DNA from: Pseudomonas sp.
Lineage (GTDB): Bacteria; Pseudomonadota; Gammaproteobacteria; Pseudomonadales; Pseudomonadaceae
NCBI RefSeq assembly: GCF_030698175.1
Contig: NZ_JAUYNT010000029.1
Span: forward strand, 248,001-312,000
DNA length: 64,000 nucleotides
Reading direction: 5' to 3'
Part shown: positions 1 to 10,591 of the stretch, piece by piece
Layout: each line of letters starts with the position of its first letter
How positions within the stretch are numbered: position 1 is the first letter of the stretch
Program-made: the position numbers and the translations under genes
Notes under the pieces: generated by a model
Told to the model about the DNA's origin: nothing
Seen by the model: only the letters and a program-made list of their open reading frames with translations
Database searches by the model: none

Positions 1-833
1 ATAAAGCGCATGGCAAGATCCGGACGTTTAGCACTCGCTGGAATGACCAAACTATCGATAAAAAAAGTCGCGCCTTCATCCGGGATAACAAAGCGTACAT
101 CCTGCCCCGCCGCCGCTGCGGCCAACGCATCGCCGACCCAAGACATGGCGACACACAGCTTGCCATCGCGTAGATCATTAATATAACGCGTGCTGCTGAC
201 GTATCTGAGGTTGGGGCGCAACTCCATCAGCAGTTTGCCGGCTTTTTTTATTCGGCTGGTTGAGCTGCGCATTAAGTCTCGACCTTGATAACGCAGCAAG
301 GTGGTCAGGCCTTCGTTGGCCCCCTCCTGCCAGCTGACACCACAACTGGCCAGACGACGACTTTGCTCAGGATCGAACAACAGACTCCAGCTATTGGGCA
401 GCGGCCCACCAAAGGCCGCTTCAGCCAGAGGCGTATTGATCGCCAAACCGGTAGCCCCCCACAGGTAAGGCACCGCATAGCGATTGCCAGGGTCAAGGGC
501 CTTCAAGGCACCCAGCAGATGAGGGGCTAAATACTTGCGATTAGGCAGTTGATTGAAATCCAAAGCCTGAATGCTGCCGCTTTTGATCAGCCGCGGCAGG
601 TCGTTGTGGGTCTGCACGGAAATATCCATCGCCGCACCGCTGCTCAATGCACCCTCAATCTCTTTGGGCGAGGTATAGGTGTGGTAATCCACCCGAATAC
701 CCGTCTCGGCCTCGAAGCTCTTCAGCACTGGTAGGGCAATGTAACCTTCCCAGTTGTAGACCGTAATAACCTCTTCAGCGCAGGCCAAGAGTGGCGTCAG
801 CAGCAGTACCAGCAAGCTATATAAACGAAACAT
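1..833 (-). CDS. Polyamine ABC transporter substrate-binding protein (PotF/PotD-like), C-terminus cut by window edge
   Basis: Periplasmic binding protein, probably for putrescine/spermidine or a related cation, feeding an ABC importer. The visible 277 codons start with a signal peptide (MFRLYSLLVLLLTPLLACA) followed by the family hallmark VYNWEGYIALPVLKSFEAE, then SPKEIEGALSSGAAMDI and later YAVPYLWGATGLAIN, SWSLLFDPE and CVAMSWVGDA, all typical of the PotD/PotF fold (SBP_bac family). The ATG is at 831-833. The C-terminal part lies beyond base 1, so operon partners (potGHI) cannot be seen. The substrate is inferred from family resemblance only; other small amine or amino-acid ligands are possible. 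Confidence 0.85.
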   Translation of the reverse strand, partial: MFRLYSLLVLLLTPLLACAEEVITVYNWEGYIALPVLKSFEAETGIRVDYHTYTSPKEIEGALSSGAAMDISVQTHNDLPRLIKSGSIQALDFNQLPNRKYLAPHLLGALKALDPGNRYAVPYLWGATGLAINTPLAEAAFGGPLPNSWSLLFDPEQSRRLASCGVSWQEGANEGLTTLLRYQGRDLMRSSTSRIKKAGKLLMELRPNLRYVSSTRYINDLRDGKLCVAMSWVGDALAAAAAGQDVRFVIPDEGATFFIDSLVIPASAKRPDLAMRF

Positions 834-892
834 TCACTACCCCTGTTTTTAAGGGCATGTACCCTTCCCCGGTTAAGCGCTGGAACACCGGC

Positions 893-982
893 CGTAGGAT
901 GGCGTGGAGCGTAGCGATACCCATCAGGGATTTCTGCGTAGTCGCTTATTTGATGGGTATCGCAAGCTCAACCCATCCTACG
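893..982. repeat. Dispersed palindromic repeat, family A (copy 1)
   Basis: Imperfect 90-bp inverted repeat whose arms read CGTAGGATGGCGTGGAGC and GCTCAACCCATCCTACG, with GATACCCATCA/TGATGGGTATC inside. Nearly the same element occurs at 2565-2655, and shorter or half copies at 17485-17517, 19736-19809 and 34511-34543. It lies between the polyamine-binding protein gene and pcaG and resembles REP/REPIN-type extragenic palindromes. Confidence 0.8.
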
Positions 983-1069
983 ACGAGCCCCACAGCTGCA
1001 ACAGTTAACGGGTACATAGCCATTTTTAAAATTGTATTTTTGGGTCGTGCCGGCTGCCTGGGCGTGCCG

Positions 1070-1675
1070 TCAAAAATCAAAAAACACCGTCTCACCCTCC
1101 CCCTGAATGCGGATATCGAAGCGATAGGCCGGCTCGCCATCCACAGTGCAACGCTGGGCCAGCAGGGTCTCGCGGCGCTGCGGCTGCTCGATCAGATTGA
1201 GCACCGGGTCGCGGGCATTGGCCTCGGCCTCGTCGGCAAAGTACAGGCGAGTCTGCAGATGAATATTGATCCCACGGGCGAACAGCGAAATGTTGATATG
1301 CGGCGCCATCGGCACCCCGGCAGCATTGTTGACCACACCCGGCTTGATGGTGGTGAGCGCCCACTCGCCAGCATCGAAGGTGGTGGCGGTACGGCCGAAG
1401 CTGTTGAACGGCTTTTCCAGGTTGAAGGACTTGTCATAGCGGCCCTCATGGTCCGCCTGCCAGGCCTCCAGAAAGGCATCGCGCACCAGATGGCCATTGC
1501 CGTCGTAGACATGGCCAATCAAGGTGATGTGCTCACCCGGCGCATCGGGCTTGGCCATCTGACTCCAGACTTCCTGCTCGCGACTCGGATTGCCGGCGGC
1601 AGCCAGGGCCAGACCGATATGCACATAGGGACCGGCGGTTTGTGATGGGGTTTCTTTCAGCAATTCAATAGGCAT
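1070..1675 (-). CDS. pcaG: Protocatechuate 3,4-dioxygenase alpha subunit
   Basis: Alpha subunit of the cytoplasmic non-haem Fe(III) intradiol dioxygenase that cleaves protocatechuate to 3-carboxy-cis,cis-muconate in the beta-ketoadipate pathway. The 201-aa length equals that of Pseudomonas PcaG. The sequence has the intradiol fold features (TPSQTAGPYVHIGLA near the N-terminus; GHVYDGNGHLVRDAFLEAWQADHEGRYD; GVPMAPHINISLFARGINIH). The alpha chain does not carry the iron site. It follows pcaH by 12 bp in the same direction, so the two are co-transcribed. ATG at 1673-1675. Confidence 0.96.
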   Translation of the reverse strand: MPIELLKETPSQTAGPYVHIGLALAAAGNPSREQEVWSQMAKPDAPGEHITLIGHVYDGNGHLVRDAFLEAWQADHEGRYDKSFNLEKPFNSFGRTATTFDAGEWALTTIKPGVVNNAAGVPMAPHINISLFARGINIHLQTRLYFADEAEANARDPVLNLIEQPQRRETLLAQRCTVDGEPAYRFDIRIQGEGETVFFDF

Positions 1676-1687
1676 GATTTACCCCTC

Positions 1688-2407
1688 TCAGACGTTTTCA
1701 AAATGCGTGCTGCGTTGCCCACGCAACACGATGTCGAAGCGATAGGCCAGGCAATCCATGGGATTGGCCGCGCTCATGTCGAGCCTGGCGATCAGCCGCT
1801 GCACCGCGTCAGGGTTAGCAATCGAGCGGACTATCGGGCACATCGGGATCAATGGATCACCTTCGAAATACAGCTGAGTGATCAGCCGGGCGGCAATCGA
1901 CGGGCCGCTGATAGACACATGGATATGCGCCGGCCGCCAATCATTCGGGCCGTTGCGCCAAGGGTACGGGCCCGGCTTGATGGTGCGAAAACTGTAGTAA
2001 CCGTCACGGTCGGTCAGCACCCGACCGACACCGCCGAAGTTGGGGTCCAGCGGCGCTAGGTAGCGGTCGTTCTTGTGCCGGTAGCGGCCACCAGCGTTGG
2101 CCTGCCAGATTTCCACCAGGGTGTGCGGGATCGGCTTGCCGTACTGATCGCAGACCCGTCCGGCGAGGATGATTCGCTCTCCTATTGGCAGACCGCCGTT
2201 GTTGAAGTTGAGCAGTAAGTCGTTGTCGTGCTGCCCCATCTGCAGATGGGAAAAGTCCGGGCCGCTGGTTTCCGAGATCGACTGCGGGATGCTCACCAGC
2301 GCCTGACGCGGCGAGCGCGCAATCGAGGTCTTGTAGTCGGGTGTAAAGGGCTTTGGATGCCAGTTACGGTCGCGAATGGCGAAGCGACTCTGCGGCGCAT
2401 CGGACAT
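1688..2407 (-). CDS. pcaH: Protocatechuate 3,4-dioxygenase beta subunit
   Basis: Catalytic beta subunit of protocatechuate 3,4-dioxygenase. The 239-aa length matches P. putida PcaH. The four iron ligands of the family are in place: Tyr109 in NAGGRY, Tyr148 in KPGPYPW, and His161 and His163 in RPAHIHVS. The ATG at 2405-2407 is preceded by AGAGGAA at good spacing. It is first gene of a pcaHG operon; the regulator pcaQ lies upstream on the same strand, and pobA, which makes the substrate protocatechuate, is 2.3 kb away. Confidence 0.97.
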   Translation of the reverse strand: MSDAPQSRFAIRDRNWHPKPFTPDYKTSIARSPRQALVSIPQSISETSGPDFSHLQMGQHDNDLLLNFNNGGLPIGERIILAGRVCDQYGKPIPHTLVEIWQANAGGRYRHKNDRYLAPLDPNFGGVGRVLTDRDGYYSFRTIKPGPYPWRNGPNDWRPAHIHVSISGPSIAARLITQLYFEGDPLIPMCPIVRSIANPDAVQRLIARLDMSAANPMDCLAYRFDIVLRGQRSTHFENV

Positions 2408-2564
2408 GGCGGGGTTCCTCTTATTTGGAGTGATAAAGCTGCATCAGCAGCAAGCTGAGCGGCAGTCTCCAATGTCAGGGCACTGAGTAAAACTGAAAAT
2501 AAATGTCTCACGCATAACCATACGGTTATGGAAAACCATGTGCCCGTAAGCACTGGACACCGCC

Positions 2565-2655
2565 CGTAGGATGGCGTGGAGCGCAGCGATACCCATCAGC
2601 GATTTACGCGTCGTCGCTTAGCTTGATGGGTATCGCAAGCTCAACCCATCCTACG
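2565..2655. repeat. Dispersed palindromic repeat, family A (copy 2)
   Basis: A 91-bp inverted repeat nearly identical to the one at 893-982 (arms CGTAGGATGGCGTGGAGC and GCTCAACCCATCCTACG). It occupies much of the 267-bp gap between the pcaQ stop and the pcaH start, and so could form a hairpin at the end of the pcaQ transcript. Confidence 0.8.
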
Positions 2656-2674
2656 AAAAGCGCTGTCGCTGCCA

Positions 2675-3604
2675 CTATGGAAAGGCACCCTCGCGGTAGG
2701 CCTGTCCCAGTTCTCGCAGTACCTCGACACACCAGTGCCCGGCCAGCGACAACGGCAGGCTCGGGTTGCTGCAGATACCCACCGAGCCCCCTGGCTCGCG
2801 GATCCCCAAGTCGAGTTCGACCAGCTCGCCGCGGCGCAAATCCAGCTGCACCGCATCGAAGGGCGCGATCCACAACGCCTCGCTGGTCTGCACATAGCGC
2901 CGACTCAGGGCCAGCGACAAGGTCTCCAGACGCTGGCGCGGCTGGCGGATGCCGCATTGCACGAACAGCGCATCGGCATACTTGCGGATGGTGGTGCCAG
3001 CCAATGGCAACACCAGCGGATAGTCCTGCAACTGTTCACGCAGCAGCGGTGCCGACAGCAGCGGGTGCCCGGCGCGCGCCACCAGGGTCATCGACTCGCT
3101 GTACAGGTGCTCGAAGGTCAGGCCCTGAATCTGCGGACTGTCGGTCATCCGCCCGACCACCAGGTCCAGCTCGCCGACATGCAACTGAGACAGCAGATAG
3201 GCGCTGGGTCCGGTGATCACACTAGCCACCAGTGCCGGATGGCGCTCGTGCAGGCGGCGCACCACCTCGGGAATCAGCAGACTCTCCACGGTCGAGAGCA
3301 CCCCCAGGCGCAAGGTGCCCGAGGCATATTGCGCCTCACGCAGGCTGTTCACCCCATCGCGCAGCGCCTGCACGCAAGGGCCGGCGTAACGCATAAACGC
3401 CACCCCGGCTTCGGTCAAGCTGACGCCGGTTTTGCTGCGCGCGAACAGGCTGGCGGTGAGCAACTCTTCCAGCTCCTTGAGGGTTTTCGAGATCGCCGGC
3501 TGGCTCACCGCCAGCTTGCTGGCCGCCCGCGCCAAAGTGCCTTGGCGCGCCACTTCGAGAAAGCACACAAGATGACGAAACTTGATCCGGGTATCGATAT
3601 TCAC
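2675..3604 (-). CDS. pcaQ: LysR-family regulator of protocatechuate genes, PcaQ
   Basis: DNA-binding transcription factor that activates pca genes in response to pathway carboxymuconate intermediates in characterised homologues. The N-terminus (IDTRIKFRHLVCFLEVARQG) begins as in PcaQ proteins, followed by the LysR winged helix (LARAASKLAVSQPAISKTLKELEE) and the periplasmic-binding-like effector domain. I chose the GTG at 3602-3604 (309 aa), which gives the family length; an in-frame TTG 33 bases upstream has no better ribosome site. The gene lies directly upstream of pcaHG on the same strand, rather than divergent from its target as is common for LysR regulators. Confidence 0.9.
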   Translation of the reverse strand: MNIDTRIKFRHLVCFLEVARQGTLARAASKLAVSQPAISKTLKELEELLTASLFARSKTGVSLTEAGVAFMRYAGPCVQALRDGVNSLREAQYASGTLRLGVLSTVESLLIPEVVRRLHERHPALVASVITGPSAYLLSQLHVGELDLVVGRMTDSPQIQGLTFEHLYSESMTLVARAGHPLLSAPLLREQLQDYPLVLPLAGTTIRKYADALFVQCGIRQPRQRLETLSLALSRRYVQTSEALWIAPFDAVQLDLRRGELVELDLGIREPGGSVGICSNPSLPLSLAGHWCVEVLRELGQAYREGAFP

Positions 3605-3681
3605 GGTGGCTCTGCGCGTTAAAGGGAACGTCTGCAAGACTAACGCTGAGCGACCCGATAGCCAACCAAATGGTTATGACC

Positions 3682-4551
3682 CTAACGCTGCAAGCGGAAG
3701 TCCTTCGGCGACTGCCCGGTACCGCGTTTGAAAAACCGCGAGAAATACGCCGGCTCGGAAAACCCCAAGCTATCCGCCACCTGATTGATGGTCATGGCGG
3801 TGTAGACCAGGCTGCGCTTGGCCTCTAGCAGCAGACGCTGATTGATCATCTGCAGCGCCGACTGGCCGGCCAGACGTCGACACAGGGCATTCAGGTGCGC
3901 GGCGCTGATGCCCAGCTCGGTGGCGTAGTGCTCGATTGGCAGGTGCTCGCGAAACTGTGTTTCCAGTCGCCGAGTGAAACCCTGCAGATGTTCACGGCCG
4001 CGATCCTGCACCTGGGCCTCGGCCCGCGTGAGGTCCAGCGAGCGGCGCCCAACCCACACCAGCAGCGCGCTGATCAGCGACTGCAGCATCAGCTCGCGTC
4101 CCGGCTGCTGCGCGCTGTACTCCTGGGCGATGGAGTCAAACAGGGTATCCAGATAACGCTGCTGCCCCGCCACCGGATAACAGGCGGCGCGCGCCAATGG
4201 CCGGTGCTCGAGCAGCGCACCGAGCTGCTCCACCAGCGGCAGTGCCAGGCTCAGCACATGACCTTGCACGTCCTGAGAAAACCGAAAACCATGCACGCTG
4301 AGCGCCGGCACCACCTGCAACGAGGCCTGCTGCACCCGATGCACCACGCCCTCCACTTCCAGCTCGGCGGTGCCGCTCTGCACATACAACAGCTGCACCA
4401 GATCGCTGTGCCGGTGCGGCTTGATCTCCCAGTCGTGCCGGTGACTGCGCTCGGCAATCGACTCGCAATGCAGTAGATCCGGAGTCGGCCAGACCGCCGT
4501 CTCACCATACAGCTTGAACACCGGCACGGCGCTGGCGGGTCCTTTATGCAT
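3682..4551 (-). CDS. pobR: AraC-family activator of pobA
   Basis: Transcription factor expected to bind 4-hydroxybenzoate and activate the divergent pobA gene. The N-terminal cupin-like sensor contains RHDWEIKPHRHSDLVQLLYV. The C-terminal AraC double helix-turn-helix (about residues 180-289) contains GISAAHLNALCRRLAGQSALQ and INQVADSLGFSEPAYFSRFFKR. The ATG at 4549-4551 (289 aa) is preceded by GAGGA; the longer in-frame TTG at 4602 is less likely. Divergent from pobA, with a 139-bp shared control region (4552-4690). Confidence 0.93.
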   Translation of the reverse strand: MHKGPASAVPVFKLYGETAVWPTPDLLHCESIAERSHRHDWEIKPHRHSDLVQLLYVQSGTAELEVEGVVHRVQQASLQVVPALSVHGFRFSQDVQGHVLSLALPLVEQLGALLEHRPLARAACYPVAGQQRYLDTLFDSIAQEYSAQQPGRELMLQSLISALLVWVGRRSLDLTRAEAQVQDRGREHLQGFTRRLETQFREHLPIEHYATELGISAAHLNALCRRLAGQSALQMINQRLLLEAKRSLVYTAMTINQVADSLGFSEPAYFSRFFKRGTGQSPKDFRLQR

Positions 4552-4690
4552 GACAGACAAATCCTCGAAAAATCCAGAAAGATAATCAGATAGTGCCTTC
4601 AAAGGCGACAGCTATCCACCAAAAATACAGGCACTTCAAACCAAGACAGAACCCGCGAGATCATCACCAAGCTCCTTAAGGACAATAACA

Positions 4691-5875
4691 ATGAAGACTC
4701 AAGTCGCCATCATCGGCGCTGGCCCGTCCGGCCTGCTGCTCGGTCAGTTGCTGCACCAGGCTGGCATCGACAACGTGATCATCGAACGCCAGAGCCCCGA
4801 TTACGTGCTCAGCCGCATCCGTGCTGGCGTACTGGAACAGGGCATGGTCGACCTGCTGCGCGAAGCCGGCGTGAGTGAACGCATGGACCGCGAAGGGCTG
4901 GTGCATGACGGCTTCGAGCTGGCCTTCGACGGCCGCCTTGAGCGCATCGACCTGAAGCAACTGACCGGTGGCAAGACCGTAATGATCTACGGCCAGACCG
5001 AAGTCACCCGCGATCTGATGGAAGCCCGCCAAGCCAGCGGCGCCACCACTTTGTACAGCGTGCCAGACGTGCTGCTGCACGAACTCAAAGGCGAGAAGCC
5101 TTACCTGACCTTCACCCTCAATGACGAGACCGTGCGCCTGGATTGCGAGCACATCGCCGGCTGCGACGGCTTCCACGGCATCTCCCGACAATCGATCCCA
5201 CAGGGCGTACTCAAGGAGTTCGAGCGGGTCTATCCGTTCGGCTGGCTGGGGGTGCTGGCCGACACGCCGCCGGTCAACGAGGAACTGATCTACGCCAACC
5301 ACGAACGCGGCTTCGCCCTGTGCAGCATGCGCTCGCCAACCCGCACCCGTTACTACGTGCAGGTCGGCAGCGAGGAGAAGGTCGAGGACTGGTCCGATCA
5401 GCGTTTCTGGGACGAGCTGAAAAGCCGCCTGCCGGCCGCAACCGCCGCCCGCCTGATCACTGGCCCGTCGCTCGAAAAGAGCATCGCACCGCTGCGCAGT
5501 TACGTGGTCGAGCCGATGCAGTACGGCCACCTGTTTTTGGTCGGCGATGCCGCGCACATAGTTCCGCCCACCGGTGCCAAGGGCCTGAACTTGGCCGCCA
5601 GCGATGTCAGCACGCTGTATCGCATCCTGCTCAAGGTCTATCGCGAAGGCCGCACGGATCTGCTCGAGCGCTACTCATCGATATGCCTGAAGCGCATCTG
5701 GAAAGCCGAGCGATTTTCCTGGTGGATGACTTCGATGCTGCACAAATTCCCCGGCACCGATGCCTTCAGCCAACGCATGCAGCAGACCGAACTGGACTAC
5801 TTCGTCGGCTCCGAGGCCGGGCGCAAGACCATCGCGGAAAACTACGTCGGGTTACCCTACGAACCTATCGAATAG
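4691..5875 (+). CDS. pobA: 4-hydroxybenzoate 3-monooxygenase (p-hydroxybenzoate hydroxylase)
   Basis: FAD-dependent NADPH monooxygenase converting 4-hydroxybenzoate to protocatechuate in the cytoplasm. The 394-aa length is that of the classic Pseudomonas PobA. The FAD dinucleotide motif is GAGPSG (residues 10-15); the second flavin motif DG/GD is seen in GCDGFHG and in LVGDAAHIVPPTGAKGLN. Substrate-pocket tyrosine-containing segments (CSMRSPTRTRYYVQV) are present. It is divergent from its regulator pobR and feeds pcaHG in the same locus, so the window encodes the first two steps from 4-hydroxybenzoate. Confidence 0.98.
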   Translation: MKTQVAIIGAGPSGLLLGQLLHQAGIDNVIIERQSPDYVLSRIRAGVLEQGMVDLLREAGVSERMDREGLVHDGFELAFDGRLERIDLKQLTGGKTVMIYGQTEVTRDLMEARQASGATTLYSVPDVLLHELKGEKPYLTFTLNDETVRLDCEHIAGCDGFHGISRQSIPQGVLKEFERVYPFGWLGVLADTPPVNEELIYANHERGFALCSMRSPTRTRYYVQVGSEEKVEDWSDQRFWDELKSRLPAATAARLITGPSLEKSIAPLRSYVVEPMQYGHLFLVGDAAHIVPPTGAKGLNLAASDVSTLYRILLKVYREGRTDLLERYSSICLKRIWKAERFSWWMTSMLHKFPGTDAFSQRMQQTELDYFVGSEAGRKTIAENYVGLPYEPIE

Positions 5876-5973
5876 TTTTCCGGCTCAGCTGCGCGCCAGC
5901 TTGGTCACAACGACACCAGCATGGTGAGAAAGCTCTATGGCCGGACTTGTCCTGACTTTGTCCTAGCAGCCTG

Positions 5974-7599
5974 TCAGAAGATGTAGTCGGTGGTGATAAA
6001 GCTCGACTCCCGGTTGCGGATGATCTCGCTGATCAGCGCTTGGTTGTTCGCCTGGAACTTGGTCGCCACCAGGGTGCGGATGGAGAACACGCGCAGCGCG
6101 TCATGCACCGAGAGCGTTCCTTCGGCCGAATTCTTGCGGCCGTTGAAGGGGAAGGTATCGGGACCGCGCTGGCACTGCGCATTGATGTTGATACGGCCGA
6201 CCTGGTTGGCGAAGGCATCCACCAGCCGACCCACTTCCTTGGAGTTGTTGCCGAAGATGCTCAGCTGCTGGCCGTAGTCGGAATGCAGCACATAGTCGAT
6301 CACCTCCTCCAGCTCGCGGTACGGCACCACCGGGATCAGTGGGCCGAACTGCTCTTCGTGATAGAGGCGCATCTCGCTACTCATCGGGCTCAGCACGGCC
6401 GGGTAGAAGAAGCTTTCGCGGTGTGTGCCGCCACCTGGGTTGACCACCCGCGCGCCTTTGGCGACGGCGTCCGCCAGCAGCGTATTGAGGTAGTCGACCT
6501 TGCCGGGCTCCGGCAATGGCGTCAGCGCCACGCCCTCCTCCCAGGGCATGCCTTGCTTGAGCGCGGCCAGCTTGGCGCAAAATTTGTCGAGGAAGGGTTG
6601 CAGCACCTGCTCGTGGACGAAGAGGATTTTCAGCGCCGTGCAGCGCTGGCCGTTGAACGACAGCGCGCCGGTGATGGCCTCGCTGACCGCGTTATCTAGG
6701 TCGACCTGGGGCAGCACGATTCCGGGGTTCTTCGCATCCAGGCCCAGCGCCGCGCGCAGGCGGTGCGGCCGCGGGTGCAGCTTCTTCAGGTCGCTGGCGC
6801 CTTTGTTGGTGCCGATAAAGGCGAACACGTCGACCTTGCCACTGGCCATCAGCGCGCTGACGGTGTCGCGGCCACGGCCGTAGATGATGTTGATCACCCC
6901 CGGCGGAAAGCTGTCGCGGAAGGCTTCGAGCAGCGGGCGGATCAGCAGCACACCGAGTTTGGCCGGTTTGAAGACCACGGTGTTGCCCATGATCAACGCC
7001 GGAATCAGTGTGGTGAAGGTCTCGTTCAGCGGGTAGTTGTAGGGGCCCATGCACAGTGCCACGCCCAGCGGCACGCGGCGGATCTGGCCGAGGGTGCCCT
7101 GCTCCAGCTCGAAGCGGCTGGAGTGGCGATCCAGTTCTTTCAGCGCCTCGATGGTGTCGACCATGTAGTCGCAGGTGCGGTCGAACTCCTTCTCTGAATC
7201 CTTGAGGTTCTTACCGATCTCCCACATCAGCAGTTTAACCACCACCTCGCGCTGCTCGCGCATGCGGGCCAGGAAGGCCTCGACATGCTGAATCCGCTCG
7301 GCCACACGCAGGGTCGGCCAGGCGCCCCGGCCGTGATCGTAGGCCTGCACCGCAGCGTCCAGCGCGGTCAGTGCGGCGCCGGCATCGAGCAGCGGCGTGC
7401 TGCCGAGCACCACCTGCTCGTCGCCCCGCTCGGTGGCGAGGAAGATCGGGCTGCGCACCTTAGCCAGCGGCCCGTCCCAGCGCAGCAGTGCGCCGTTCAC
7501 CAGGTACTCGCGCTGTTCGATGGGTTCGCCCAGGCGATAACGCTCGGGGATCTCGGCGGCAGTAGGAAACAGGCTGTCGAGGTTCTTGTCGTGGGTCAT
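5974..7599 (-). CDS. NADP-dependent glyceraldehyde-3-phosphate dehydrogenase-like aldehyde dehydrogenase (GapN-like)
   Basis: Aldehyde dehydrogenase superfamily enzyme, probably oxidising glyceraldehyde 3-phosphate irreversibly to 3-phosphoglycerate with NADP. Catalytic cysteine is Cys320 in FNGQRCTALK; the oxyanion-hole asparagine is in MGPYNYPLNE (Asn188). The usual ELGGKNP segment reads LGLDAKNPGIV (285-294), so the general-base glutamate appears replaced by glycine. At 541 aa it is longer than typical GapN (about 475-500 aa). It is last gene of zwf-pgl-eda-gapN, 48 bp after eda, with AGAGGG before the ATG. The position fits oxidation of the triose made by Eda. Enzyme activity is inferred from context and family resemblance. 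Confidence 0.8.
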   Translation of the reverse strand: MTHDKNLDSLFPTAAEIPERYRLGEPIEQREYLVNGALLRWDGPLAKVRSPIFLATERGDEQVVLGSTPLLDAGAALTALDAAVQAYDHGRGAWPTLRVAERIQHVEAFLARMREQREVVVKLLMWEIGKNLKDSEKEFDRTCDYMVDTIEALKELDRHSSRFELEQGTLGQIRRVPLGVALCMGPYNYPLNETFTTLIPALIMGNTVVFKPAKLGVLLIRPLLEAFRDSFPPGVINIIYGRGRDTVSALMASGKVDVFAFIGTNKGASDLKKLHPRPHRLRAALGLDAKNPGIVLPQVDLDNAVSEAITGALSFNGQRCTALKILFVHEQVLQPFLDKFCAKLAALKQGMPWEEGVALTPLPEPGKVDYLNTLLADAVAKGARVVNPGGGTHRESFFYPAVLSPMSSEMRLYHEEQFGPLIPVVPYRELEEVIDYVLHSDYGQQLSIFGNNSKEVGRLVDAFANQVGRININAQCQRGPDTFPFNGRKNSAEGTLSVHDALRVFSIRTLVATKFQANNQALISEIIRNRESSFITTDYIF

Positions 7600-7647
7600 T
7601 ACTTATCCCTCTGAAACGAACGGGTGATGGTGGAGCGGTCGATCCTT

Positions 7648-8340
7648 TCAGGCGTCGAGGTTGGCCAGGGCCTCAGCGCTGCAGGCGGCGATGCGCTGCC
7701 AGTCGCCCTGGCGTATCCAGTTGCTGCCCATCATCCAGGTGCCGCCCACGCACATCACATTGGGCAGCGCCATGTAGCTCTGCACATTACTCGCGTTGAC
7801 GCCCCCGGTCGGGCAGAAACGGACGCTGGCGAACGGGCCGCCGAGGGCCTTGAGTGCCGCGACGCCGCCACTGATCTCAGCCGGGAAAAGCTTGAAGCGG
7901 CGATAACCCAGGGCGTAGCCGAGCATGATTTCCGAGGCACTGCTGATCCCCGGCAGCAGCGGCAGCGGGCTTTGCACGCCGGCCTGCAGCAGTTCGGTGG
8001 TGCAGCCGGGAGTGACGATAAACTGCGCCCCGGCGGCCTCGGCAGCGGCCAGCATCTGCAGGTCGAGCACCGTGCCGGCACCGATGCACAATTGCGGGCG
8101 CTGCTCGCGCAACAGGCGGATGGCGGTCAGGCCGTGCTCCGAGCGCAGGGTGATTTCCAGCGTGTGCAGGCCGCCCGCGGCCAGGGCGTCGGCCAGTGGC
8201 AAGATGTCCGCCTCACGCTCGATGGTGATGACGGGAAGGATGCGCGCCCGCTCGCAGAGCTGGTCGATCAGGGCGATCTTCTCGGCCATGCTCGGCACGG
8301 CCCCACGGTCTGCCACCCGGTGGTTCTGGATGTTGGTCAT
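7648..8340 (-). CDS. eda: 2-dehydro-3-deoxy-phosphogluconate (KDPG) aldolase
   Basis: Class I aldolase splitting KDPG into pyruvate and glyceraldehyde 3-phosphate, the last step of the Entner-Doudoroff pathway. The Schiff-base lysine is Lys150 in RFKLFPAE; Glu62 in TLEITLRSEHG, IGAGTVLD, FIVTPG and CPTGGVN are the other family motifs. Length 230 aa is slightly above the usual 210-226 aa. It lies 19 bp downstream of pgl in the zwf operon. ATG at 8338-8340. Confidence 0.97.
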   Translation of the reverse strand: MTNIQNHRVADRGAVPSMAEKIALIDQLCERARILPVITIEREADILPLADALAAGGLHTLEITLRSEHGLTAIRLLREQRPQLCIGAGTVLDLQMLAAAEAAGAQFIVTPGCTTELLQAGVQSPLPLLPGISSASEIMLGYALGYRRFKLFPAEISGGVAALKALGGPFASVRFCPTGGVNASNVQSYMALPNVMCVGGTWMMGSNWIRQGDWQRIAACSAEALANLDA

Positions 8341-8359
8341 ATCGGCTGATCCTTAGGGC

Positions 8360-9062
8360 TTATGGGCACCAGTAAATCTCGAGGGGATGAAGGAAAAAGG
8401 CGCGAATTGGCATCTGCGCCAGATCCTCGCCAGCGAGCGCTTCGCTCAGGGTCGCCAGCTTGGCCTGGCCCTGTATGGCCAGCAGCGTCAGGCGGGCGCC
8501 GGCGAGCAACGCCAGCGGCATGCTCAGGCGCTGCCGGGGCGCGGTCGGGGCCTGCATCGGCAGGCAACGCTGCCGGCAGTCGGGGCTCAGCGCCGACGCA
8601 AGGTTCGGGCTGCTCGGGAACAGCGAGGCGGTGTGGCCGTCCTCGCCCATGCCCAGCACCAACACGTCGATGGGCTGTGGCAGTTCGGCCAACGCCTGGT
8701 CCGCCCGCTGCGCCGCCTCATCCAGGTTCTGCGCCGGCCGATACAGACCGATAAAACCTGCCCTGGCGGCGTTGCCGCGCAGCAGATGACGGCGCACCAG
8801 CCCCTCGTTGCTGTCGGCATGGCTGAGCGCAACCCAGCGCTCGTCCGCCAGGCTCACGACCACCCGCGACCAGTCCAACTCCTGGCCGGACAGGCGCTCG
8901 AAGAAGGCAATCGGACTACGCCCGCCGGACAGCACCAGGGACGCCCTGCCCCGCGCCTCGATGGCCGTGCGCAAGGCCTGGGCCACCGTCAGTGCCAGTT
9001 CCTCGGCGAGTTGCTCGGGGCCGCTCAGGCTGAGCCCGCTGACCTGCACCGGCAGGTCGAGA

Positions 9063-9076
<14 letters not shown>
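8360..9076 (-). CDS. pgl: 6-phosphogluconolactonase
   Basis: Hydrolyses 6-phosphogluconolactone to 6-phosphogluconate. The sequence has the DevB/SOL-type family motifs VLSGGRSPIAFFERLS, VSLADERWV, SNEGLVRRHLL and VLGMGEDGHTASLFP, and ends RAFFLHPLEIYW. I chose the internal ATG at 9074-9076 (MAICNLDLP), giving 238 aa, the length of the P. aeruginosa protein; another ATG 15 bases upstream is in frame. It overlaps the end of zwf by 14 bp, so translation is probably coupled. Confidence 0.95.
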
Positions 9077-10529
<1,453 letters not shown>

Positions 10530-10591
10530 GATATCAATTCCTCTATCAAAATTAGCTTTCAGTGGGGATATTAGCCGCAATCACTAAATTT

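Noticed and set aside
791..1645. 284-codon plus-strand frame over pcaG and the 893-982 repeat
   Set aside because: Runs antisense through pcaG and through a dispersed repeat; no recognisable domain.
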